Origin: a bacterium
GTDB lineage: Bacteria; JALSQH01
DNA length: 5,320 nucleotides
Direction: 5' to 3'
Assembly (NCBI GenBank): GCA_026985515.1
Contig: JALSQH010000016.1
Location: forward strand, 1 to 5,320
Each line of letters starts with the position of its first letter. The first letter of the stretch is position 1. The position numbers and the translations under genes were made by a program. The notes under the pieces were generated by a model. That model saw only the letters and a program-made list of their open reading frames with translations. It was not told the DNA's origin and did no database searches. Positions 1 through 5,320 of the stretch are shown here, in pieces.

Positions 1-1446
1 TTTCTCCTGGACTTTAATTGGATCCATCTGCGGGGTGAATTTCTTATCCTCCTTCCATACACTCCTCACCTCTTCCTGTGACTTCCATATCCCTACCGCA
101 AGTCCTGCAAGGAGTGCTGCTCCAAGCCCGGTTGTTTCAATGATTTTTGGTCTGACAATTGTTGCCTGCAGAAAATCTGCCTGCATCTGCATGAGAAGGT
201 CATTCTGAGAGGCTCCTCCGTCAACTTTTAGTTCCTTTAGTTTCTCACCCAGATCATCTTCCATTGCCCTTATTATGTCATGGTTCTGAAGAGCTATCCC
301 CTCAAGGGTTGCCCTTGCTATGTGTGCAGCTGTTGTTCCTCTGTTTATCCCCCTGATAATCCCCCTTGCCTGTGGTCTCCAGTAGGGAGCCCCAAGTCCG
401 GTCAGTGCAGGTACAAACACAACTCCCTCTGTGTCATCAACCTGTTTTGCCAGCTCCTCAATCTCCGGAGCACTTTTTATAATTCCAAGTCCATCCCTTA
501 GCCACTGAACTGCGGCCCCTGCTATGAATGCACTTCCCTCCAGTGCGTAGTAAACTTCTCCTCCTTCCAGTTGCCATGCAACGGTGGTTAAGAGTCCATG
601 TTTGCTGGCTACTGGTTTTGTTCCTGTGTTCATGAGAGTGAATGATCCTGTACCATAGGTACACTTGGCCTCTCCCTCTTCAAAACACACCTGACCGAAG
701 AGGGCAGATTGCTGGTCTCCGGCCATTCCAGCCACAGGGATTCCATCGGGGAGAAAATCGAGCTCCTTTGTGTAACCATATACCTGAGATGAGGGTCTTA
801 TTTCTGGGAGCATTTCTGCAGGGACAGTGAGAAGATCAAGAAGTTCCTCATCCCACTGGAGAGTGTGTATATTCATCAGGAGAGTTCGGGAGGCATTTGA
901 GACATCAGTCACATGTACTTCTCCTCCGGTCAATCTGAATACAAGAAATGAATCAACGGTACCGAAGAGAGCCTCTCCCTTCTCCGCTTTTTTCCTCAAT
1001 CCATCCACATTATCCAGAAGCCATTTCAGTTTTGTCCCTGAAAAGTATGGGTCGATGACGAGACCAGTTTTTTCCCTTATTATCTCTTCCTTTCCCTCCC
1101 TCTGAAGCTCTTCACATATGGGGGTGGTTCTTCTGCATTGCCATACAATGGCGTTGTAGAGGGGTTTACCGGTGGATTTTTCCCACACTATTGTGGTTTC
1201 CCTCTGGTTGGTTATACCTATTGCGGCGATTTCAGATGGATCAATTCCTGCCTCGCTGATGGCAATTTTCACCACCTCTGCTACACCATTCCAGATGTCC
1301 TCAGGGTTGTGTTCAACCCAGCCCGGCTGGGGATAGATCTGGGGGAATTCCCTGTTAACCTTTGCAAGGACTTCAAGTTGATCACTTAAAATAATTGCCG
1401 TGTTTCCGGTGGTACCCTGATCAATTGCAAGAAGAAATTTGCCCAT
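1..1446 (-). CDS. glpK: Glycerol kinase, 3'-truncated by window edge
   Basis: Cytoplasmic FGGY-family kinase: glycerol + ATP gives sn-glycerol 3-phosphate, feeding glycolysis or phospholipid synthesis. The frame is open for 482 codons from ATG at 1446 to base 1; the family is about 495-500 residues, so only the last ~15 are missing. Seen: the N-terminal phosphate-binding segment DQGTTGNT (residues 9-16), the glycerol-binding NQRET (80-84, Arg82/Glu83), the first FGGY signature with Tyr134 and Trp142, the catalytic-base motif AGDQQ (Asp244/Gln245), YGTGS with Thr266, GLGAPYW (350-356), the second FGGY signature (362-382) and the nucleotide-site DGGASQN (409-415). Sequence agreement with E. coli GlpK is extensive, so the assignment is firm. 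The loop that binds fructose-1,6-bisphosphate in E. coli (GGKGGTR) is absent (residues 225-235 are shorter and different), so that allosteric control is unlikely. It is the second gene of a unit with the upstream hydrolase, 15 bp away. Confidence 0.97.
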   Translation of the reverse strand, partial: MGKFLLAIDQGTTGNTAIILSDQLEVLAKVNREFPQIYPQPGWVEHNPEDIWNGVAEVVKIAISEAGIDPSEIAAIGITNQRETTIVWEKSTGKPLYNAIVWQCRRTTPICEELQREGKEEIIREKTGLVIDPYFSGTKLKWLLDNVDGLRKKAEKGEALFGTVDSFLVFRLTGGEVHVTDVSNASRTLLMNIHTLQWDEELLDLLTVPAEMLPEIRPSSQVYGYTKELDFLPDGIPVAGMAGDQQSALFGQVCFEEGEAKCTYGTGSFTLMNTGTKPVASKHGLLTTVAWQLEGGEVYYALEGSAFIAGAAVQWLRDGLGIIKSAPEIEELAKQVDDTEGVVFVPALTGLGAPYWRPQARGIIRGINRGTTAAHIARATLEGIALQNHDIIRAMEDDLGEKLKELKVDGGASQNDLLMQMQADFLQATIVRPKIIETTGLGAALLAGLAVGIWKSQEEVRSVWKEDKKFTPQMDPIKVQEK

Positions 1447-1451
1447 CTTTT

Positions 1452-1459
1452 CTCCTCCT
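1452..1459 (-). promoter_or_regulatory. Strong ribosome binding site of glpK
   Basis: Read on the minus strand this is AGGAGGAG, a near-complete Shine-Dalgarno, ending about 5-6 bases before the glpK ATG at 1446. It lies entirely inside the 15-bp gap after the TAA stop of the upstream hydrolase (1464-1462). This fixes the glpK start and implies that both genes are translated from one message, with independent and strong re-initiation at glpK. There is no room for a terminator in the gap. Confidence 0.85.
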
Positions 1460-1461
1460 GA

Positions 1462-2859
1462 TTAAGATTTTGTAATGGTTATTGTGAATTCCCCATTCAT
1501 TTCCAGGGTAAATTCCATTTCAAAGCTGTTTTTCCATTTCCATATTACGCCTTCATCAGTTTTAACTTCAACCTGATGCCTGAAAGTGAGATATGGAAGG
1601 GCCACAATCATTTTTGATCCCTTTGAGGCACGCCATCTGATGGTAATTTCAGGAATTGTATAGTCATATTTGAATCTTGCTTCCCCAATCCACATTTCTG
1701 GATATGCTCTTGCGAGACTGAAGATGAAATCCTGGGGAAACTGGGAGAAGTGGTCTTTTAGAAAATCTATATCCCAGTATGCAGCCCCCAGATTAAACTG
1801 ATCAACGACATCCATTAAATCATCAATGTACCTTGCAGTTGAGCTGTAGTCGGGGCCCCAGCCTCCATACTCACCCAGAATCATGGCTGCTTTCTGATAC
1901 TTTGCCTCATTCAATCTGTCCTGAATTATACCATAGTAAAAGCCCTTATGGGAAGTCCCATACTGCCCCCCCTCATGGATGAAGGGATCGTAGTAATGAG
2001 GTGCGTAGACAATCTGATCAAAGGGGAGAGGTGGTAGAGATGATGTTAATCCTGCTCCCCTCATGATTGAGGGTTCAAAAAATAGCAGTTTATCCGGGGC
2101 TGTTTCTCTGATAATTTTCCCAACATAGAGATAAAAGGGATAGAGAATGTTTTTCTCAAACTCACAGGGCCCGTAGGATCCCGGGAAGGGTTCGTTAAGT
2201 ATCTCGAAACCAATGACATTTTGCGTGTCCTTAAATCTATGAGCCACCCTTCTCCATGTCTCACCAAATTCTTTCCACAAGTAATCCCTTGAATTCCAGA
2301 AGTGATCAAAGCAGGCTATTACATCCCCCTGAAAGTAGTTAAGCCACCATCTTGGTAACCAGTATTTTCTTGCGTTTATGTAATGGATCGAGTTGCATGT
2401 CCACTCGGGGGCACCGTTGCCTCCAAAACCTCTTCCGTAGAGATCCTGGTGCATGTCGATCAGTACATATATTCCATTCTCAGCCGCCCAGGTCACTCTC
2501 CTGGCAAAATTTTCGAGGTATGCATTATCCCATCTGCCCTCTTCAGGTTCAAAGGGATACCACTCAAATATCATTCTGGCAAAGTTGAATCCCCATTCTT
2601 CTCTCATCCATCTGAAATCAGCCTCAGTTATACTCCCAAAGTAGGTGTCGAGACTGTCTCTTCCCGGTCTTTTGAATGACTCAGCGACATTCAGACCGCG
2701 GAGAATGATGTGGAAACCATTTACAAAGAGCTGATTCTGTTCCACATAAACAGGTGTGGCTCTGTGGCTTAATTCTACTATTTCCCTCATTTCCTTGGAA
2801 GAGGAACAGTTAGAAAGAATAAAGAGAAAACTGAGCAAAATTGTAAGAACTTTCCTCAC
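1462..2859 (-). CDS. Endoglycoceramidase-like GH5 lipoprotein
   Basis: Predicted extracytoplasmic glycoside hydrolase of clan GH-A, family 5 (465 residues from GTG at 2859). Residues 1-17 are a short signal peptide and Cys18 the likely lipidated residue. A (beta/alpha)8 barrel spans roughly 45-395, followed by a beta-rich C-terminal domain (about 396-465) as in endoglycoceramidases. Barrel motifs: LRGLNV (53-58), conserved Arg95, DMHQD (135-139), GGNGAPEW (146-153), the acid/base ILNEP with Glu223, APHYY (286-290), the nucleophile ILGEYGG with Glu330, and Trp362 late in the barrel. DMHQD plus GGNGAPEW point to the endoglycoceramidase/sterylglucosidase-like branch rather than true cellulases. 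The substrate is not determined; glycosphingolipid, glycoglycerolipid, steryl glycoside or an oligosaccharide are all possible. The frame continues upstream to a TTG at 2895, but GTG gives a well-formed signal peptide and an AGGA 8 bases upstream. First gene of a unit with glpK. Confidence 0.88.
   Translation of the reverse strand: MRKVLTILLSFLFILSNCSSSKEMREIVELSHRATPVYVEQNQLFVNGFHIILRGLNVAESFKRPGRDSLDTYFGSITEADFRWMREEWGFNFARMIFEWYPFEPEEGRWDNAYLENFARRVTWAAENGIYVLIDMHQDLYGRGFGGNGAPEWTCNSIHYINARKYWLPRWWLNYFQGDVIACFDHFWNSRDYLWKEFGETWRRVAHRFKDTQNVIGFEILNEPFPGSYGPCEFEKNILYPFYLYVGKIIRETAPDKLLFFEPSIMRGAGLTSSLPPLPFDQIVYAPHYYDPFIHEGGQYGTSHKGFYYGIIQDRLNEAKYQKAAMILGEYGGWGPDYSSTARYIDDLMDVVDQFNLGAAYWDIDFLKDHFSQFPQDFIFSLARAYPEMWIGEARFKYDYTIPEITIRWRASKGSKMIVALPYLTFRHQVEVKTDEGVIWKWKNSFEMEFTLEMNGEFTITITKS
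2806..2859 (-). other. Lipoprotein signal peptide and lipobox of the GH5 hydrolase
   Basis: From the GTG start the protein begins MRKV, with Arg/Lys at positions 2-3, then a hydrophobic core of about 12 residues, then LSNC and a Ser-rich run (SSS) typical of the stretch after a lipidated cysteine. Cys18 is encoded at 2808-2806. Asn at the -1 position is unusual (Gly, Ala or Ser are usual), though relaxed lipoboxes are known, for example in spirochaetes. The alternative is a signal peptidase I substrate or an uncleaved anchor. The enzyme would be exported in either case. Confidence 0.75.
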
Positions 2860-2866
2860 ATTCTTT

Positions 2867-2895
2867 ATCCTACAAAAGGAAGATTTTCCTGTCAA
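2867..2895 (-). promoter_or_regulatory. Putative sigma-70-type promoter of the GH5-glpK unit
   Basis: On the minus strand, TTGACA (2895-2890) is a perfect -35 box, followed by a 17-bp spacer and TAGGAT (2872-2867), which matches 4 of 6 bases of the -10 consensus including its first two and last two. The spacer contains AGGAA-N4-TTCCT (2877-2890), a short dyad that could be an operator or chance. A start about 7 bases after the -10 would fall at 2861-2859, on the GTG start codon itself, giving a leaderless or nearly leaderless message. A competing weaker -10 (TATAAA, 2920-2915) lies further upstream without a clear -35. Confidence 0.5.
2868..2871 (-). promoter_or_regulatory. AGGA ribosome binding site supporting the GTG start
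   Basis: AGGA on the minus strand ends 8 bases before GTG 2859. The upstream TTG at 2895 has no purine-rich site in front of it: the preceding minus-strand bases read AACCTCCA, the complement of a Shine-Dalgarno. This favours the GTG start. The same bases form part of the candidate -10 box, so this site can act only if transcription begins further upstream. Confidence 0.5.
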
Positions 2896-2921
2896 TGGAG
2901 GTTAACTTTCATCTTTTATAT

Positions 2922-2949
2922 TTGCCCGCATCACTTATCCCTGTATAAT
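2922..2949 (+). promoter_or_regulatory. Putative promoter of gltX
   Basis: TTGCCC (2922-2927) and a perfect TATAAT (2944-2949) are separated by 16 bp. Transcription would start near 2956, giving a leader of only about 15 bases that still contains the AAGGA ribosome binding site (2961-2965), 6 bases before the gltX ATG. It is divergent from the hydrolase promoter; the two -35 elements are about 26 bp apart. Confidence 0.65.
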
Positions 2950-2971
2950 CAAAGGAAAAAAAGGATAGACA

Positions 2972-4411
2972 ATGAGCGTGAGAGTTAGATTTGCACCATC
3001 TCCAACAGGTTATCTCCACATAGGAGGAGCCAGGACTGCAATTTTTAACTATCTCTTTGCGAGACATCATGGGGGAACCTTTATTCTGAGGATTGAAGAT
3101 ACGGATGTTGAAAGATCAAAGAAGGAATACACAGAGGCAATTCTAAACTCCCTGCGCTGGCTGGGTGTTGAGTGGGATGAGGGTCCCTACTTTCAGAGTG
3201 AAAGGATGAATGTTTACAGAGAGTATCTTGATCTCCTCATTAAAAGGGGTAAGGGTTATCAATGCTGGTGTACCCCTGATGAATTGACGCTTTTCAAGGA
3301 TTCTCTGAAAAAGGAAAAGAAGAAGTTCAAAAGAAGTGTAGTTGAAGAAAATCATCCTGAGTGGCTCTCTCCAAGGGAAGGCATTCCACCCGTTGTGATA
3401 GTGGAAACACCGACGGAAGGTAAAATTTATTATGATGATCTCATCAGAGGAACCATTTCTTTTCCTGCTGAGGATGTTGAAGATTTTATCATATGGAGGT
3501 CAAATGATACACCCACATATAATTTTGTTGTGGTTGTGGATGATGCTGATATGAAGATAACCCATGTTATCCGGGGAGATGACCATATTTCAAACACCCC
3601 GAAACAGATTGTCATCTACAGAGCCCTCGGTTTTGAATTGCCCCATTTTGCCCATGTTCCAATGATACTGGGACCAGATAAGAAGAGACTTAGTAAAAGA
3701 CATGGAGCCACCTCTGTTGAAGCCTACAGGGAGGCAGGTTATCTCCCTGAAGCTCTTTTTAACTATCTGGTGAGACTTGGATGGTCCTATGGAGATCAGG
3801 AGATTTTCACGAAGGAGGAACTGATAGAGAAATTTGATCTCTCTGGTGTTGGAAAATCCCCTGCGGTTTTTAACCCCGAAAAACTATTGTGGCTCAATGC
3901 AGAATACATAAGAGCCTCAGACCACAACAGGTTATTCCAGGAGATATATGATAAACTGCCTCCGGATCAGCGAAGCAAGTTGGGGACAGACCCTTCATTT
4001 TTCAAACTTATAGGCCTTGTTAAGGTGAGAAGCAGAACCCTCATCGAGCTGTATGAAAATCTCAGGTTTTACTTCGAACCCTATCCAGATTCCTATGATG
4101 AAAAAGGGGTAAGGAAGTTCTTTTCAAAAAAACCTGTCTTTGATGCCCTCTGCGCCCTCTATGAAGAAATGGATAAGATGATTCATTTCAATGAGGAAAA
4201 TCTGGAAAAGGCTTTCAGGGATGTTTCAGAGAGATACAATGTGAAATTGAGGGATCTTGCTCAGGCAGTCAGACTGGCTGTGACAGGGAAAACAGTGAGT
4301 CCGGGGATTTTCGAAACCCTTGAGATTCTGGGGAAGATAAGAACACTGAAAAAAATTCAGCGGGCAATAGAGTGGATAAAGTCCAATGTAAATTTTGAAA
4401 ATCAGGGTTAA
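2972..4411 (+). CDS. gltX: Glutamyl-tRNA synthetase
   Basis: Class I aminoacyl-tRNA synthetase that charges tRNA-Glu with glutamate in the cytoplasm (and tRNA-Gln too if this lineage uses the amidotransferase route, which the window cannot show). The 479 residues match the bacterial family's usual ~470-490. Seen: the catalytic start FAPSPTGYLHIGGARTA (7-23) with the HIGH-type motif HIGG at 16-19, the IEDTD segment, TPTYNFVVVVDD and HVIRGDDHISNTP in the second half of the Rossmann domain, and the KMSKS-type loop KRLSKRHG (238-245). A helical anticodon-binding region follows, ending with the typical AVTGKTVSPGIFETLEILGK. Start ATG 2972 has AAGGA 6 bases upstream. The zinc site seems half lost: C98-W-C100 is present, as in E. 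coli, but the later Cys/His pair is not. It is followed 41 bp downstream by the TetR gene with no hairpin terminator visible between, so some read-through is likely. Confidence 0.98.
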   Translation: MSVRVRFAPSPTGYLHIGGARTAIFNYLFARHHGGTFILRIEDTDVERSKKEYTEAILNSLRWLGVEWDEGPYFQSERMNVYREYLDLLIKRGKGYQCWCTPDELTLFKDSLKKEKKKFKRSVVEENHPEWLSPREGIPPVVIVETPTEGKIYYDDLIRGTISFPAEDVEDFIIWRSNDTPTYNFVVVVDDADMKITHVIRGDDHISNTPKQIVIYRALGFELPHFAHVPMILGPDKKRLSKRHGATSVEAYREAGYLPEALFNYLVRLGWSYGDQEIFTKEELIEKFDLSGVGKSPAVFNPEKLLWLNAEYIRASDHNRLFQEIYDKLPPDQRSKLGTDPSFFKLIGLVKVRSRTLIELYENLRFYFEPYPDSYDEKGVRKFFSKKPVFDALCALYEEMDKMIHFNEENLEKAFRDVSERYNVKLRDLAQAVRLAVTGKTVSPGIFETLEILGKIRTLKKIQRAIEWIKSNVNFENQG

Positions 4412-4425
4412 TGTGCTAATATAAG
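4395..4425 (+). promoter_or_regulatory. Putative tetR promoter
   Basis: TTGAAA (4395-4400, 5 of 6 to the -35 consensus) lies inside the last codons of gltX. Two overlapping -10 candidates follow: TAATAT (4417-4422, spacer 16) and TATAAG (4420-4425, 5 of 6 but spacer 19). Transcription would start around 4429-4432, inside the inverted repeats below. The regulator could thus have its own promoter as well as read-through from gltX. Confidence 0.45.
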
Positions 4426-4440
4426 TTAGGACTTACTAAC
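4422..4440 (+). promoter_or_regulatory. Overlapping inverted repeats, candidate TetR operator
   Basis: Two interlocking dyads occupy 19 bp: TAAGT-N4-ACTTA (4422-4435) and GTTAG-N6-CTAAC (4425-4440), each with perfect 5-bp arms and centres 4 bp apart. They overlap the end of the -10 candidates and the expected transcription start, and sit just before the ribosome binding site AAAGGA (4441-4446). That position is classic for autorepression by a TetR protein. The RNA stem would be too short and A/T-rich for a terminator, and no U-tract follows. Confidence 0.5.
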
Positions 4441-4452
4441 AAAGGAACTGAG

Positions 4453-5046
4453 ATGAAGAGATTGAAAAGAGAAGAAAGAAGGAAGAGGATCCTTGACAGT
4501 GCCATCAGGGTTTTTGCCAGAAAAAATTATCAGGCTGCCACGACTGCTGAGATTGCAAAGGAGGCAGGAGTTTCCGAGGCCCTTATATATCAGCATTTTA
4601 AAAGCAAGAAAGAACTTTTTATTGCGAGCATTGAAGAGACAAGTTCTTTCTTCATTGAAAATCTGAAGCAGATTTTGAAAAGGTATTCCTCAGATCCGGT
4701 GGAGGGATTCAGAAGTGTTTACCGTTTTTACTACAATTACCTGAAGAGGGATCCCACCCTTGCAAAGATGAGCCTGATGATTATAGCTGAGGCTGATGAT
4801 CCTGAAATTAAAGAAGCACTGAGAACATATCTCCAGAAAGCTGTTTCAATTCTTGCAAAGGCTATAAGAAATGCACAGAATAAGGGGCTTATCGTCAGTA
4901 CCTTCAATCCCGAGGCTATGGCATGGTTGCTTGTTGGAAACTACAATCTCCTCGCCCTCCTCAAACTTATAGATGCTCTGGATACCTTTGACGAGGAATC
5001 TGTAATCAGAATGGTGGAACCTTTTGTTACGGTTACTAAGAAGTAA
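4453..5046 (+). CDS. TetR/AcrR-family transcriptional repressor
   Basis: A one-component regulator of 197 residues, the usual length for the family. A basic N-terminal arm (1-12) leads into the three-helix DNA-binding domain (about 12-58); the helix-turn-helix is TTAEIAKEAGVSEALIYQHF (30-49), followed by the family-typical KSKKELF. The remainder (about 60-197) is an all-helical ligand and dimer domain with no recognisable ligand motif. The neighbouring acyl-CoA synthetase suggests, by analogy with FadR-type TetR proteins, an acyl-CoA or fatty-acid signal; this is inference. AAAGGA lies 6 bases before the ATG. The gene follows gltX by 41 bp and overlaps the convergent synthetase gene by 11 bp. 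The inverted repeats at 4422-4440 are the obvious self-operator candidate. Other targets could include the acyl-CoA synthetase promoter, which is outside the window. Confidence 0.93.
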   Translation: MKRLKREERRKRILDSAIRVFARKNYQAATTAEIAKEAGVSEALIYQHFKSKKELFIASIEETSSFFIENLKQILKRYSSDPVEGFRSVYRFYYNYLKRDPTLAKMSLMIIAEADDPEIKEALRTYLQKAVSILAKAIRNAQNKGLIVSTFNPEAMAWLLVGNYNLLALLKLIDALDTFDEESVIRMVEPFVTVTKK

Positions 5047-5320
5047 GCTCTTTTCCGTATCTTTCTTTTAGAAATCTCTTGAGGATCTTCCCCGTGGGAC
5101 CATAGGGCATCTCACCCTTCTTTATTATTTTTATTTTCCTCGGTGCCTTGTAGGGAGCAATGTTTTCCTTCGCCCATTTTACCAGTTCTTCCTCGGTAAT
5201 ATTCTCACCATCCCTCAATGTGACAACAGCGACGGGTATTTCCTTTTTTGTGGGATGTGGTACACCAAAGACAGCTGCCTCAAATATGGCAGGATGCCTC
5301 AGCAATTCTGCCTCAACCTC
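5036..5320 (-). CDS. Acyl-CoA synthetase-type ANL enzyme, C-terminal 94 residues
   Basis: This is the C-terminal domain of an AMP-forming acyl-CoA synthetase/ligase; the 5' part lies beyond the right edge and the frame is open to base 5320. The enzyme would activate a carboxylic acid, probably a fatty acid, to acyl-AMP and then acyl-CoA in the cytoplasm. Seen: EVEAELLRHPAIFEAAVFGVPHP at the start, which is the tail of the A8 hinge and the following core; the ITEEELVKWAKENIAPYKAPRKI segment; and the A10 motif with the catalytic lysine in PYGPTGK, 17 residues from the C-terminus. A TTG at 5305 is an internal leucine codon, not a start. The chain-length class (acetate, medium, long, aryl) cannot be told from this domain. 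It ends with TAG at 5038-5036, tail to tail with the TetR gene. Confidence 0.92.
   Translation of the reverse strand, partial: EVEAELLRHPAIFEAAVFGVPHPTKKEIPVAVVTLRDGENITEEELVKWAKENIAPYKAPRKIKIIKKGEMPYGPTGKILKRFLKERYGKELTS

Noticed and set aside
827-1105. Plus-strand 92-residue open frame, and neighbours at 280-501, 642-830 and 1138-1389
   Set aside because: All lie antisense to glpK, whose frame is continuous and strongly conserved across the region. Their translations are low-complexity, Cys/Ser/Pro-rich and show no family resemblance or ribosome binding sites.
2352-2679. Three overlapping plus-strand open frames and a minus-strand frame at 2061-2309
   Set aside because: They lie within the GH5 gene in other frames, and three of the four overlap each other in different frames. 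No protein-like composition or start signals were seen.
2898-2910. Small palindrome around GTTAAC in the divergent intergenic region
   Set aside because: A dyad of about 8 bp in A/T-rich DNA is expected by chance, and it is not placed symmetrically with respect to either promoter.
3143-3615. Minus-strand open frames of 70 and 61 residues
   Set aside because: They are antisense to the catalytic core of gltX. Their hydrophobic or serine-rich character follows from the complementary codons of a conserved gene.
5033-5060. Possible bidirectional terminator at the tetR/synthetase junction (TTACT-AAGA-AGTAA, then a short T run)
   Set aside because: The stem is only 5 bp, four of them A/T pairs, with just four consecutive T afterwards. 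It is too weak to call and is largely made by the two stop codons.
5036-5305. A self-contained 89-residue protein starting at TTG 5305
   Set aside because: The frame stays open to the window edge, and the residues before TTG (EVEAEL) match the conserved hinge of ANL enzymes. It is the C-terminal end of a larger gene.

Overview
This 5.3 kb window is densely coded bacterial DNA. It holds three complete genes and two that run off the edges, with no gene-free stretch longer than about 115 bp. By eye the G+C is in the low to mid 40s percent. Arginine is mostly AGA/AGG, isoleucine ATA is common, and the proteins are rich in Lys and Glu. Together these suggest a (moderately) thermophilic or anaerobic bacterium; I cannot name the phylum. 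I see no tRNA, rRNA, CRISPR array, insertion sequence or phage gene.

Left half, minus strand (1-2859): a two-gene unit. The upstream gene encodes a secreted, probably lipid-anchored GH5 glycoside hydrolase that most resembles the endoglycoceramidase branch of the family. Fifteen bases after its stop codon comes glycerol kinase (glpK), with a strong Shine-Dalgarno inside that gap; glpK leaves the window about 15 residues short of its end. The pairing fits release of glycerol or lipid from a glycolipid or glycosyl-glycerol outside the cytoplasm, followed by phosphorylation of glycerol inside. That link is inference from gene order.

Centre (2860-2971): a compact divergent control region. On the plus strand, a promoter with a perfect TATAAT drives gltX. 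On the minus strand, a consensus TTGACA and a 17-bp-spaced TAGGAT sit immediately before the hydrolase. The TTG of this TTGACA is also the most upstream possible start codon of the hydrolase frame, but a GTG 36 bp further in is the better start.

Right half (2972-5320): gltX (glutamyl-tRNA synthetase) is followed 41 bp later on the same strand by a TetR-family repressor gene. The gap carries a likely promoter and an inverted-repeat cluster that looks like an autoregulatory operator. The repressor gene ends tail to tail with, and overlaps by 11 bp, the 3' end of a minus-strand gene for an acyl-CoA synthetase-type (ANL superfamily) enzyme. The neighbourhood therefore mixes a housekeeping gene (gltX) with lipid, glycerol and fatty-acid functions. 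No clearly new system is visible; the hydrolase-glpK pairing and the tetR operator region are the parts most worth a second look.
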